In this document: positions 1 through 7,804 of the stretch, one piece after another
How positions within the stretch are numbered: the first letter of the stretch is position 1
Layout of the letters: the number at the start of each line of letters is the position of its first letter
NCBI GenBank assembly: GCA_003456155.1
Contig: DMPC01000134.1
Span: 23,209-42,900, forward strand
Direction of reading: 5' to 3'
Source: Actinomycetota bacterium
Lineage (GTDB): Bacteria; Actinomycetota; Actinomycetes; S36-B12
Length of the DNA stretch: 19,692 bases
The notes under the pieces: generated by a model
The model's input: the letters and a program-made list of their open reading frames with translations, nothing else
What the model was told of the DNA's origin: nothing
Databases searched by the model: none
Translations under genes and position numbers: made by a program

Positions 1-1467
1 CGGAGGCAGGACTCCGGTGAGTAGGTACGTTTCGACGATGCTGTCGACACATGAGGAACCCGAGTTGTAGATGGTGTGCCCGTCGCCCTGGTACGTCAGC
101 AGGGTCGACGTGGGCAGCTGGCGGTTGAGCGCGCGCGACCAGCGGTACGGCGTCGCGGGATCGTAGGCCCCTCCGATGATCAGCATCGGCGCGGTGGTCG
201 TCGACGAGGCCGCGGCGGGACGCTCTGACGAGCGCCCGAACCAGACGGAGCAGGGGACATTGCTCCACGACATCGCTCGGGCCAGTTCGGGCACCGGGGC
301 GCGTTGGGACCAGTCCTCGGCGGCCGCGGCCAGTCCGGGGGCTGCAGGCGTGGCAGGTGAGTCCCAGCAGGAGATAGCCGGAAAGGCCGAGGCCATGTTC
401 GTGGCATAGCGATCCGGCGCGAGGCGATCGGTGGCGGCATCGAAGAGGAGTGCGAGGCCCTGACCGCTGCCCCGGGTCGCCTGCCTCAGCGCCTGGCGCA
501 GCGGCCCCCACAGGGTGGGGGAGTACATGGCGAAGAACACCGACGTGATCGCCTCGGCCTGGACCAGTGAACGCCCGGGGCCCGCGGGCAGGGGCCTTTG
601 ATCCAGACTCCCCAGCAGGCCGTTGAGCCCCGCGAGGACGTCGGGGGCTCCGCCCTTCCAGGGGCAGGAGGAGCGAGCAGCGCAGTTCTGCGCGAATCGC
701 TGGAGAGCGAGCTGGAATCCCTGGGACTGGTCGCGTGAGATCTGCATGAGGTCGAGGCGGGGGTCGACCGCACCGTCCAGTACGAATCGGCCGACACGGT
801 CGGGGAATTGCTCGGCATACTGCGCGGCCAGGACCGTGCCGTAGGAGAAGCCGAGGAAAGCGAGGCGCTCATCGCCGAGTGCCTGCCGCAGAATGTCCAT
901 GTCGCGCACGGTGTCCTCGGTGCCGAGGTGCCTGGCGATCACCGGCGTGCGGTCGATGCAGCCGCCGGCCAGGGCCCTTGCTCGACGCATGAGCGTGGCC
1001 TGCTCCGTCGGAGTGTCGGGCGTGCTGTCGGTCCGGAACCAGCGCGTCGTCTCCGCGCCGCTCATGCAGACGACGGGGCTCGACTGACCGACGCCGCGAG
1101 GGTCGAAGCCGACGATGTCATAGGCGTCGGTGATGTCCGGGGCCAGCGAATCGGAGAGAGCGGACGCGAAGGCAATCCCCTCGACCCCTGGGCCGCCAGG
1201 GTTCACGACGAGCGAGCCGAGGCGCGCTCCCTCCTCACCGGTCGACGCTTTGCGGGAGACGCGCAGCCGAAGGGTGTCCCCCGTGGGGTCGCTGTAGTCG
1301 AGCGGCACCGTCAGCCAGGCGCACTGGCCCGCGGCGCACCGGTCCCAGTCGAGTTCCTGGTCGTAGAAGGGCTCGAGCGGCGTTGGCTGCGCCTGTGCGG
1401 GGCCAGCGACGAGCGTCCCTGCGGCAGCCGTCAGGCTGGCCATCAGGAGGATGAGTACGGGCCGCAC
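1..1467 (-). CDS. Secreted tripeptidyl-aminopeptidase-like alpha/beta hydrolase (3' end beyond window)
   Basis: The reading frame is open from a GTG at 1467 to the left edge: 489 codons without a stop. Residues 1-26 look like a Sec signal peptide (Arg2, a hydrophobic run, then AGPAQA before QP). The mature part has the alpha/beta-hydrolase layout of Streptomyces Tap/SlpD-type peptidases: an NPGGPG oxyanion-hole motif near residue 89, GFDPRGVG near 120, the nucleophile elbow GFSYGT with Ser208, an acid in GGAYDP (Asp436) and a histidine in GDGH (His464). The segment after residue 425 matches the TAP-like C-terminal domain. The catalytic set is complete, so probably only a short tail is missing. 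The family usually trims N-terminal di- or tripeptides outside the cell; the substrate here is inferred. A TACGGT box lies 6 nt upstream of the GTG, consistent with a leaderless start. It is divergent from oleA, and no functional link to it is evident. Confidence 0.88.
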   Translation of the reverse strand, partial: MRPVLILLMASLTAAAGTLVAGPAQAQPTPLEPFYDQELDWDRCAAGQCAWLTVPLDYSDPTGDTLRLRVSRKASTGEEGARLGSLVVNPGGPGVEGIAFASALSDSLAPDITDAYDIVGFDPRGVGQSSPVVCMSGAETTRWFRTDSTPDTPTEQATLMRRARALAGGCIDRTPVIARHLGTEDTVRDMDILRQALGDERLAFLGFSYGTVLAAQYAEQFPDRVGRFVLDGAVDPRLDLMQISRDQSQGFQLALQRFAQNCAARSSCPWKGGAPDVLAGLNGLLGSLDQRPLPAGPGRSLVQAEAITSVFFAMYSPTLWGPLRQALRQATRGSGQGLALLFDAATDRLAPDRYATNMASAFPAISCWDSPATPAAPGLAAAAEDWSQRAPVPELARAMSWSNVPCSVWFGRSSERPAAASSTTTAPMLIIGGAYDPATPYRWSRALNRQLPTSTLLTYQGDGHTIYNSGSSCVDSIVETYLLTGVLPP

Positions 1468-1473
1468 GCGTCC

Positions 1474-1479
1474 ACCGTA
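1474..1479 (-). promoter_or_regulatory. Probable -10 box (TACGGT) of the secreted hydrolase
   Basis: On the minus strand TACGGT fits the actinobacterial -10 pattern TANNNT. It ends 6 nt before the GTG at 1467, which would place the transcript start at or next to the start codon. No convincing -35 was seen. Confidence 0.45.
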
Positions 1480-1535
1480 GGTCACGCCGCGGGTGCATCC
1501 GCCGGTTGCGTCGCCACAGGGGCATGAAAGGCTGT

Positions 1536-1545
1536 AGGGATCCCT
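1536..1545. promoter_or_regulatory. Palindrome AGGGATCCCT upstream of oleA
   Basis: This perfect 10-bp palindrome lies in the 100-bp divergent gap, 22 bp before the oleA start. A weak -10-like TAGGGA (1535-1540) overlaps it. It could be a repressor site for the ole operon, but a 10-bp palindrome can arise by chance and no local regulator gene was found. Confidence 0.25.
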
Positions 1546-1567
1546 GTTCGGGGAAGGAGAGGACGGC

Positions 1568-2590
1568 ATGGCGGGCAACGCGACGTATCGCTACGCAAAC
1601 ACTGCGATCGTGTCAGTGGCGATTGCGGAGGCTCCCGTCGTCGTGACGTCGGGCGAGTTCGATGACCAGCTCGCCGCCACGTACGAGGCGGTGGGCTTTC
1701 GACCGGGCATGCTCGAGGCGCTGGCCGGCATCTCGGAGCGACGCTGGTGGCCCGAGGACGTCTCCTTCGCGGATGCCGCCGCCATGGCCGGCGCCAAGGC
1801 GATCGCCGAGGCGGGGGTCGATCCGTCCAGGATCGGACTGCTCGTCAACACCTCGGTGTGCCGGGATCACCTCGAGCCGTCGGCCGCGGTGGACGTGCAC
1901 CGGCAGTTGGGGCTGGGCACGGCGTGCGTGAACTTCGACCTCTCCAATGCCTGCCTGGGCTTCATGAATGGCATGCAGCTGGCCGCCACCATGATCGACG
2001 CCGGTCAGATCGACTACGCCCTGATCGTCGACGGGGAGGGCAGTCGCCGGACCCAGGAGCGCACGATCGAGCGGCTCCAGCGACCGGGTACGACGAAGGC
2101 GGAGATTCTGGAGAACTTCGCCACGCTGACCCTGGGCTCAGGGGCAGCCGCCATGGTCCTCGGCCGCGCCAGTGACCATCCCGGTGGGCATCGCTTCATC
2201 GGGGGAGTGGGCCGGGCTGCCACGGAGCACCATCGCCTCTGCGTGGGTGACCTCGATGGGATGACCACCGACTCCAAGGGCCTCCTCGATGCCGGTGTGC
2301 AGCTAGCCGTGGACACGTGGACGGCGGCTGCAGAGGAGTTCGACTGGAGCGACCTTCGTGCCTACGTCATCCATCAGGTGTCGAAGGTGCACACCGAGGC
2401 CATCACGTCCGCACTGGGAATCGATCCGTCGCGGACTCCCGTGATCTTCCCGACACGAGGGAATGTCGGCCCGGCGTCGATTCCCTTCACGCTGGCTCTG
2501 CACGCCTCGGAGTTCTCGGCGGGTGATCGCATCGCCTGCATGGGCATCGGCTCAGGGCTCAATTCCGCGGTCATCGAGATCGAGTGGTGA
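1568..2590 (+). CDS. oleA: OleA, acyl-CoA head-to-head condensing enzyme (thiolase family)
   Basis: This 340-residue thiolase-superfamily protein catalyses the first step of olefin synthesis: non-decarboxylative Claisen condensation of two fatty acyl-CoAs to a 2-alkyl-3-keto acid. Cys129 (in SNACLGF) is the acyl-carrying nucleophile, His269 (VIHQ) and Asn299 (RGNVGPAS) complete the active site, and Glu103 (HLEPS) sits 26 residues before the cysteine. The same Glu-Cys spacing holds in characterised Xanthomonas OleA (Glu117/Cys143), and this glutamate separates OleA from FabH-type synthases. The ATG start has AAGGAG at 1554-1559, 8 nt upstream. The stop overlaps the GTG of the next gene by 4 nt, so the two are translationally coupled. 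Acyl chain preference cannot be read from the sequence. Confidence 0.93.
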   Translation: MAGNATYRYANTAIVSVAIAEAPVVVTSGEFDDQLAATYEAVGFRPGMLEALAGISERRWWPEDVSFADAAAMAGAKAIAEAGVDPSRIGLLVNTSVCRDHLEPSAAVDVHRQLGLGTACVNFDLSNACLGFMNGMQLAATMIDAGQIDYALIVDGEGSRRTQERTIERLQRPGTTKAEILENFATLTLGSGAAAMVLGRASDHPGGHRFIGGVGRAATEHHRLCVGDLDGMTTDSKGLLDAGVQLAVDTWTAAAEEFDWSDLRAYVIHQVSKVHTEAITSALGIDPSRTPVIFPTRGNVGPASIPFTLALHASEFSAGDRIACMGIGSGLNSAVIEIEW

Positions 2591-5118
2591 GCACCGCCCC
2601 AGCCTGCCTCCCGCCGCCCGGCCTGCCCGGGCTCGATCCGCGCTGGTCGGTCGTCGTGGAAGCGCGCGATGCCGACGGAGTGTCAAGGTCGTGGCACGTG
2701 CTCGACACTCATGCCGACGGACCTGAGGAGGACATCCGGCTGACGGTGCTCTGCGTCCATGGCAATCCCACGTGGTCGTACCTCTGGCGGTCGGTGCTGG
2801 CATCCGCTCCAGCGGACGTCCGCGTGATCGCGGTGGATCACCTCGACATGGGCTTCTCGGACCGCACCGGAACCGTGCGTCCCCTCGCTCAGCGGGTCGC
2901 CGACCTCGGATCCCTGACATCGGCTCTGGGCGTGGTGGGCCCTGTCGTGGTGGTGGCTCACGACTGGGGCGGACCCATCTCCCTGGGCTGGGTACTGGAG
3001 CACCAGGACGAGGTCGCGGGGGTAGCCCTGCTGAACACGGCGGTCCATCAGCCGGACGCCTCCCGGGCTCCCTCAGTCATCAGGGTCGCCCGCGCCACCC
3101 CCGTCCGGCACGCTGCGACCGTCCTGACCCCGGCCTTCATCCGGGGGACGACCGCGCTGAGTGGTCGAAGGCTGCCGCCCGACGTGGCGGCGGCCTACTC
3201 CGCCCCCTACCGCTCGGCTGACGCGCGGGCCGCCATCGGGGACTTCGTGGCCGACATCCCGCTGGAGGACGACCACGTCAGTGCCGGCACTCTTGAGGCG
3301 ATAGCCGAGGGGATTCGCGCCCTCACGATGCCCGTGCTGCTGCTCTGGGGACCGGGAGACCCGGTCTTCTCCGACCGCTATCTGCACGACCTCGAGGAGC
3401 GGCTCCCGCAGGCTGATGTGCATCGATACGAGGGTGCTCGTCATCTGGTCATCGAGGATGCCCCTGCTCTCGTGGCGGATCTGTGGACCTGGATCTCGGA
3501 CCTGCGTGCCGGAGGGGCGGAGCAGGCGGCGGACGACCGTGCGGGGTCGGCCCAGGTCGATCGTCCGATGTGGGCGGCGCTGGCGGAGCGTGCTGCCGCG
3601 GACCCCGACGGACTGGCCCTGGCCGAGCCGAGGGACGGATCGTGGCGTCGCATCCCCTGGGCCCTGCTCGACGCCAACGTCGCCCGCCTCGCGTCCGGCT
3701 TGGCGGCCGAGGGTGTGCGGCCCGGCGATCGCGTGAGCGTGCTCATCCCCGTGGGCGCCGACCTCATCGCCGTCATCTATGCCTGCTGGAGGCTGGGCGC
3801 CAGTGTCGTCGTCACGGATGCCGGGCTGGGACCTCGTGGCATGGTGCGAGCGCTGCGGAGCGCCGCACCCGACCACATCGTGGCCGTGCCGAAGGGCCTG
3901 GCGCTGGTTCGGCTGGCGGCACTGCCGGGCCGTCGTATTCCGGTGTCGAGGCTCGTGGAGATCGCCCGAGCCGGCGCCGCCCTCCCGCTTCCCGCTGGGC
4001 CCGGGCTCGACGACGAGGCCCTGGTCGCCTTCACCTCCGGGTCCACCGGTCCCGCCAAGGGCGTGGTCTACGCCCATCGTCAGCTCCAGGCCACGCGCGA
4101 CCTGCTGCAGGAGCACTACGGTCTGACGCCCGACGATGCCCTGGTCGCGGCCTTCGCGCCGTGGGCCGTGCTGGGCCCGGCCCTGGGCATTCCGTCCGCC
4201 ATCCCGGACATGGATGTCACAGCGCCGCGGACCCTCACAGCCCGTGCGGTCGCCGATGCCACCCGGCAGGTGCGCGGCACGTTGATGTGGGCGTCGCCGG
4301 CAGCGCTGACCGGGGTTCTGAAGACCGCGTCGGCCCTGACGGACGACGACCTTGCTGCCCTGCAGTCGCTGAGGTACGTCCTCGGTGCGGGCGCCCCGGT
4401 CAGTGCCGCGATCCTTCACGGGATCCAGCGGCTTGTTCCGGGTGCCTCCGTGCGGACGCCCTACGGCATGACCGAGGTCCTCCCGGTCTGCGATGTCGTG
4501 ATCGATGACATCGATGCGGCCGGTCCGGGCCCGGGAGTGCTCGTCGGGAATCCGCTGCCCGGAGTCGAGGTTCGCATCAGCGAGGTGGACGGCGAGGGAA
4601 GAGCACGGGGCCTGCTGTCGGATGCTCCCGGTGTCCTCGGCGAGGTTGCTGTCCGAGCCCCCCACCGCAAGGTGCGCTACGACCGGCTCTGGGCTACCGA
4701 ACGGGCCAGTTCCCGGGACGCGGGCTGGCATCGCACGGGAGATGTGGGGAGCCTCGATGAACGCGGGCGGCTCTGGATCGCCGGACGGCTCGCCCATGTG
4801 ATCACCACCGTTGACGGCCCCATCGGGCCGGTGCCGGTCGAGCAGGCCGTCGAGCGTATTCCGGGTGTGGACAGGGCTGCCTGCGTCGGCGTGGGGCCGA
4901 CCGGGGCTCAACTCGTGGTGGTCGTCTGTGTGACCGGTGGACGCGAGGAGGGTGTCGCGAACCTCGCCCTCACCGACGACGTCCGGGCCGTCACCGGTCT
5001 GGACGTGGCGGCTGTGCTGCTGCGCCGGGACCTGCCGGTCGACATCCGCCACCAGTCGAAGATCGATCGGAGAGCGGTCGCCGAGTGGGCGGATCGACTC
5101 CTTGCGGGTCGTCGATGA
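2587..5118 (+). CDS. oleBC: OleB-OleC fusion: beta-lactone decarboxylase plus beta-lactone synthetase
   Basis: This protein of about 843 residues joins two Ole enzymes. The N-terminal third (about residues 20-308) is an alpha/beta hydrolase of the haloalkane-dehalogenase type: HGNPTWS at 59-65, nucleophile Asp127 in HDWGG, acid Asp259 in WGPGDP and His287 in GARHLV. In OleB these convert a cis-beta-lactone to an olefin and CO2. A linker rich in Ala, Gly and Asp (about 308-328) leads to an AMP-forming ligase domain: P-loop FTSGSTGPAKG (483-493), YGMTE (627-631), HRTGD (716-720), GRLAH (734-738) and Lys826 in HQSKID. OleC closes the beta-hydroxy acid to a beta-lactone using ATP. Numbering counts from GTG 2584. 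I prefer the GTG at 2587 because it makes the usual 4-nt GTGA overlap with oleA; 2584 is one codon upstream. Micrococcus and other actinobacteria have the same fusion. Confidence 0.93.
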   Translation: MSTAPACLPPPGLPGLDPRWSVVVEARDADGVSRSWHVLDTHADGPEEDIRLTVLCVHGNPTWSYLWRSVLASAPADVRVIAVDHLDMGFSDRTGTVRPLAQRVADLGSLTSALGVVGPVVVVAHDWGGPISLGWVLEHQDEVAGVALLNTAVHQPDASRAPSVIRVARATPVRHAATVLTPAFIRGTTALSGRRLPPDVAAAYSAPYRSADARAAIGDFVADIPLEDDHVSAGTLEAIAEGIRALTMPVLLLWGPGDPVFSDRYLHDLEERLPQADVHRYEGARHLVIEDAPALVADLWTWISDLRAGGAEQAADDRAGSAQVDRPMWAALAERAAADPDGLALAEPRDGSWRRIPWALLDANVARLASGLAAEGVRPGDRVSVLIPVGADLIAVIYACWRLGASVVVTDAGLGPRGMVRALRSAAPDHIVAVPKGLALVRLAALPGRRIPVSRLVEIARAGAALPLPAGPGLDDEALVAFTSGSTGPAKGVVYAHRQLQATRDLLQEHYGLTPDDALVAAFAPWAVLGPALGIPSAIPDMDVTAPRTLTARAVADATRQVRGTLMWASPAALTGVLKTASALTDDDLAALQSLRYVLGAGAPVSAAILHGIQRLVPGASVRTPYGMTEVLPVCDVVIDDIDAAGPGPGVLVGNPLPGVEVRISEVDGEGRARGLLSDAPGVLGEVAVRAPHRKVRYDRLWATERASSRDAGWHRTGDVGSLDERGRLWIAGRLAHVITTVDGPIGPVPVEQAVERIPGVDRAACVGVGPTGAQLVVVVCVTGGREEGVANLALTDDVRAVTGLDVAAVLLRRDLPVDIRHQSKIDRRAVAEWADRLLAGRR

Positions 5119-6092
5119 GGATCCTCGTCACCGGCGGGCGTGGGCTGCTGGGCTCAGCGGTCGTGACGGAACTGCTCCATCGTGGCCACAACGTTCTGTC
5201 CTTCCAGCGGAGCCCTTCGGGCACCGATGCCCATGACGTGCTGGGCGACATCACCGATCCCTCGGCCGTGGCCGCTGCCATGCGCGGTGCTGACGCGGTG
5301 GTCCATCTCGCCGCGCTCGTGTCGATGAGCGGACCCCTGAGCGACTTCGAGCGGGTCAATGTCGGTGGCACGCAGAACGTGATCGCGGCCGCGCAGGCGG
5401 CAGGCGTCGGACGATTCGTGCACGTGTCGTCGCCCTCGGTCGCCCATGTGGGTCGCGCCCTGGTCGGTGACCCGGGTGGCAGAGCTGAGCCCGATCATGC
5501 GCGAGGCCACTATGCCCGGACGAAGGCCGTTGCCGAACTCCTTGCGTTGGCTGCGGACAGCGAAGGCATGGCCGTCACGTCCATTCGACCGCACCTGGTG
5601 TGGGGTCCTGGAGACACCCAGCTGATCGCACGCATCGCGCAGCGGGCGCGTGCGGGTCGCCTGTTCCTGATCGATCACGGCGCGGCACTCATCGACAGCA
5701 CCTACGTCGACAACGCAGCGGAGGCCATTGCGCAGGCGCTCGATCGCGCCACCCTGCCCGAGGTCCGGGGGCGGGCCTTCGTCGTCACGAACGGTCAGCC
5801 GCGGACGGTGGCGGAGATGCTCGGCCGCATCGCGGCGGCCGCGGGATGCCCTGCGCCACGGCGTTCGGTGCCGGCGTCGCTGGCGAAGGGGGCCGGAAGT
5901 GCGGTCGAGAGGGCATGGAGCATCTCCGGGCGTGCGGGGGAGCCACCGATCACGCGCTTCATCGCCGAGCAGCTGTCGACCGCGCACTGGTTCGACCAGC
6001 GGCTGACCTGCGAGGCCCTCGACTGGCACCCCCGCATCCCCCTGGACGAGGGGTTCCGGCGGCTGCGGGAGTGGTTCGAGTCTCTCGGCTGA
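5115..6092 (+). CDS. oleD: OleD, NAD(P)H-dependent 2-alkyl-3-ketoacid reductase
   Basis: This 325-residue extended short-chain dehydrogenase has the cofactor motif TGGRGLLG (6-13) directly after the first beta strand, Ser105/Ser106 and the catalytic pair Tyr133-Lys137 (HYARTK). It is similar to 3-beta-hydroxysteroid-dehydrogenase-like epimerases. Within an ole operon this is OleD, which reduces the beta-keto acid made by OleA to the 2-alkyl-3-hydroxy acid that the OleC domain lactonises. The ATG at 5115 overlaps the oleBC stop by 4 nt (ATGA), so it is translationally coupled. It is the last gene of the operon, and a terminator-like hairpin lies about 175 nt downstream. Without context it would be named only an NAD-dependent epimerase/dehydratase; its neighbours make the assignment firm. 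Confidence 0.9.
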   Translation: MRILVTGGRGLLGSAVVTELLHRGHNVLSFQRSPSGTDAHDVLGDITDPSAVAAAMRGADAVVHLAALVSMSGPLSDFERVNVGGTQNVIAAAQAAGVGRFVHVSSPSVAHVGRALVGDPGGRAEPDHARGHYARTKAVAELLALAADSEGMAVTSIRPHLVWGPGDTQLIARIAQRARAGRLFLIDHGAALIDSTYVDNAAEAIAQALDRATLPEVRGRAFVVTNGQPRTVAEMLGRIAAAAGCPAPRRSVPASLAKGAGSAVERAWSISGRAGEPPITRFIAEQLSTAHWFDQRLTCEALDWHPRIPLDEGFRRLREWFESLG

Positions 6093-6188
6093 TCGATCGC
6101 CGGTCGCGCTCCGCAGACGCGCCCCCGGCGCGCTGCGTCGAGCATTGATGGCGTGCCCTGTGACGTGCATGTCGACCATGACAAGGTC

Positions 6189-6202
6189 GAGGGGCCCCTC
6201 GA
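6189..6202. repeat. 14-bp perfect palindrome in the oleD/hydrolase gap
   Basis: CGAGGGGCCCCTCG is self-complementary. A further CCCCTCG about 20 bp downstream could pair with its left arm instead. It could help termination or be a protein-binding site; no T-rich tail follows it. Confidence 0.4.
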
Positions 6203-6267
6203 TGTATGAGACCGAGAGACCCCTCGGGTGCTCGACTCGAACGGACCCGCCAGCACTCGGGAGGCGC

Positions 6268-6291
6268 CGGACCGCCTTGCGGCAGGGTCCG
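6268..6291 (+). terminator. Probable terminator of the ole operon
   Basis: CGGACCGCC and GGC-AG-GGTCCG form a 9-bp stem with a 2-nt bulge around a TTGC loop. On the plus strand it is followed by a T-enriched stretch (ACGTTCGTTCTCGTCTTT). The position downstream of oleD fits operon termination. Confidence 0.5.
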
Positions 6292-6418
6292 ACGTTCGTT
6301 CTCGTCTTTGCACCGTCACCGCCCCCGAAGGTGCAGTGGCAGAGTTCTACTCCCGCGGCCGGTCGCTCCGCAGGCGTTTGGGATAAGTCGCTCGCACTGG
6401 CCTGACCGTGCCCGTGCG

Positions 6419-7255
6419 TCAGGTGTCGAGGGCTGAGAGATGCCCCAGAACGAGCGAGGTGAACTGCTCCGCGTACTCGATCTGGGTCCAGTGGCCGCAA
6501 CGCCCGAAGACGTGCAGCTCGGCGTCGTCGATGAGTTCGAGCAGGGTCAGGGCATTCGATACGGGAATGACCTGATCGTCTCGTCCGTGGACGATGAGGG
6601 TCGGTGCGGCGATCCGGGCGATGTCCTCAGGGAGGTGGGTGATCGCGTCGAGGGCGGACTGGCGCGGTGCAGGGAACATCGAGCGGTAGGCCTCCTGCAC
6701 GCCAGGCCGCGCACTCGCCTCGTAGCGCAGCCGAGCGAGGTCGGGGCCGACGAGGGCTCGGTCGAACGCGAAGATGCTCAGGAGTTCCTCCATCGCCTCC
6801 ACGGACGGCTCGTACCCCCAGACAGCGTCGAGGCCGGGCGTGATCTCGAAGGGCACCCCGGTCGCCCCCATGAGGACCAGGCCATGCACGCGCTCGGGAT
6901 GGTGGATGGCCAGCGCCAGGGCCAAGGAGCAGCCGAATGAGTTCCCGACGACGTGGCATCGCTCCACCCCCAGGGCATCGAGGACGCCCAGCACATGCTC
7001 GGTCCAGCTCGAGATCTCATAGCGAAATCCCACGGGCCGCTCCGTGAAGCCGAAGCCCACGATGTCGGGCGCGATGACGCGGTATCTCCCGGCGAGGCCG
7101 GGCATGGTCATCCTCCAGTTCGCCCAGGCGCTCACTCCTGGGCCGGAGCCGTGGATGAGCAGGACGTCGGGCCCTGTGCCGGTCACGTGCACGTTGGTCT
7201 GGATCCCCGCTGCATCGATCATGGTGCCGATCTCGGGGGACGGAGCAGGACTCAT
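6419..7255 (-). CDS. Alpha/beta hydrolase of the meta-cleavage-product (C-C bond) hydrolase type
   Basis: This 278-residue protein has the layout of DmpD/XylF/MhpC/BphD hydrolases. HGSGPG at 35-40 followed by ANWR, and PDIVGFGF(T) near 63-71, are typical of enzymes that hydrolyse vinylogous diketones made by extradiol ring cleavage. The catalytic residues are Ser106 (GNSFG), Asp227 (HGRDDQVIP) and His255 (CGHW). The ATG at 7255 is chosen because homology begins soon after it and a CACAAT box lies 6 nt upstream; an ATG at 7456 would add 67 residues of low-complexity sequence overlapping the divergent gene. No dioxygenase, decarboxylase or hydratase of an aromatic pathway is nearby, so the true substrate is unknown and another ester or C-C substrate is possible. 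Confidence 0.85.
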   Translation of the reverse strand: MSPAPSPEIGTMIDAAGIQTNVHVTGTGPDVLLIHGSGPGVSAWANWRMTMPGLAGRYRVIAPDIVGFGFTERPVGFRYEISSWTEHVLGVLDALGVERCHVVGNSFGCSLALALAIHHPERVHGLVLMGATGVPFEITPGLDAVWGYEPSVEAMEELLSIFAFDRALVGPDLARLRYEASARPGVQEAYRSMFPAPRQSALDAITHLPEDIARIAAPTLIVHGRDDQVIPVSNALTLLELIDDAELHVFGRCGHWTQIEYAEQFTSLVLGHLSALDT

Positions 7256-7261
7256 GCCCGC

Positions 7262-7267
7262 ATTGTG
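7262..7267 (-). promoter_or_regulatory. Probable -10 box (CACAAT) of the C-C hydrolase gene
   Basis: On the minus strand CACAAT ends 6 nt before the ATG at 7255. The same hexamer at the same spacing precedes the small membrane protein at 10994, which supports a real leaderless promoter. No -35 was recognised. Confidence 0.45.
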
Positions 7268-7297
7268 GCGCACTGCGGAGTGGTGATGCCGTCGGCG

Positions 7298-7303
7298 TAG
7301 GGT
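7298..7303 (+). promoter_or_regulatory. Probable -10 box (TAGGGT) of the lipoprotein-tgt unit
   Basis: TAGGGT fits TANNNT and ends 6 nt before the ATG at 7310, predicting a leaderless transcript. The GGGGG next to the ATG is too close to serve as a normal ribosome site. The divergent hydrolase promoter lies about 35 bp away. Confidence 0.45.
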
Positions 7304-7309
7304 CGGGGG

Positions 7310-7804
7310 ATGCGCCTGAGTCTCCTTCCGCTGATCGTCGCGGTGGCTGCGCTTCCGGCCTGTGGGACGACATCCGCCAGCTCGGCTGACACGCTGTCCG
7401 AGGATGCCCTCGTCTCCTTCCAGTACCTCGATGCCTCGGTTCCGCCCCAATACCACCGCAGTTATGAGCTGTCCGTGACGGCCTCCCGGTCCCGTCTCGT
7501 GGTCGACAGCTACGGCGAGGTGCTGGCCGACGAGCAGGTGCCGACGAGTCCGGAGGTATGGGAGGCGCTGGGAACCACCTTGGGGCAGGTCACGGACCTG
7601 CCCGCCGAAGCGGGTCCGCAGGGCTGCACGGGCGGGACAGTCACCTCGCTGACGGTCCTGCAGGGCAGTGACGCGTCCGTCGATGTCGTCCTCGACGAGT
7701 GCGCCGGTGAGAATGCCGACTCAGCCGCACGGGTCACGGAGTGGATCGCACCGGCACTGGCCCAGTTCCCGTCCATCGATCAGCTGGCCCCGGAGGGGCC
7801 GTGA
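7310..7804 (+). CDS. Small putative lipoprotein of unknown function
   Basis: The protein has 164 residues. Residues 1-18 form a lipoprotein signal: Arg2, a hydrophobic run and the lipobox LPAC with Cys18 as the expected lipidation site. The mature part is acidic, begins with a Ser/Thr-rich stretch (GTTSASSADT) and has two further cysteines (CTGG near residue 105 and DECAG near 129) that could form a disulfide outside the membrane. I do not recognise a family. Its stop overlaps the tgt start (GTGA), so the two genes are probably co-transcribed and translationally coupled. A surface role in precursor uptake is conceivable, but nothing in the sequence shows it. Confidence 0.8.
   Translation: MRLSLLPLIVAVAALPACGTTSASSADTLSEDALVSFQYLDASVPPQYHRSYELSVTASRSRLVVDSYGEVLADEQVPTSPEVWEALGTTLGQVTDLPAEAGPQGCTGGTVTSLTVLQGSDASVDVVLDECAGENADSAARVTEWIAPALAQFPSIDQLAPEGP

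Larger units (their letters stand above)
6093..6418. other. 326-bp gap without a convincing gene
   Basis: The gap lies between the ends of oleD and the convergent hydrolase. Short open frames here (for example 6145-6405 plus) encode Arg/Pro/Ser-rich peptides with no recognisable domain and no clear ribosome site. It holds a 14-bp palindrome CGAGGGGCCCCTCG (6189-6202) and a strong hairpin (6268-6291). The most likely role is transcription termination from both sides. Confidence 0.5.

Noticed and set aside
808..1527. 239-codon plus-strand frame opposite the secreted hydrolase
   Set aside because: The minus strand has the signal peptide, GGPG and GFSYGT motifs; the plus reading is Ala/Arg-rich and featureless.
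3073..5052. 659-codon open frame on the minus strand opposite oleBC
   Set aside because: The plus strand encodes a clear OleB-OleC fusion with catalytic motifs; the antisense reading is Gly/Arg/Asp/His-rich without domains, a common artefact of high third-position GC.
6145..6405. 86-codon plus-strand frame in the oleD-hydrolase gap
   Set aside because: It has no ribosome site, contains both hairpins and encodes a Pro/Arg/Ser-rich peptide without similarity I recognise.
5154..6500. 448-codon minus-strand frame opposite oleD and the following gap
   Set aside because: It is antisense to a motif-complete OleD, low-complexity, and spans the terminator-like hairpins.
7256..7456. 67-residue N-terminal extension of the C-C hydrolase (ATG at 7456)
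   Set aside because: It is Arg/His-rich, overlaps the divergent lipoprotein gene and precedes the start of homology; the ATG at 7255 with its -10 box fits better.
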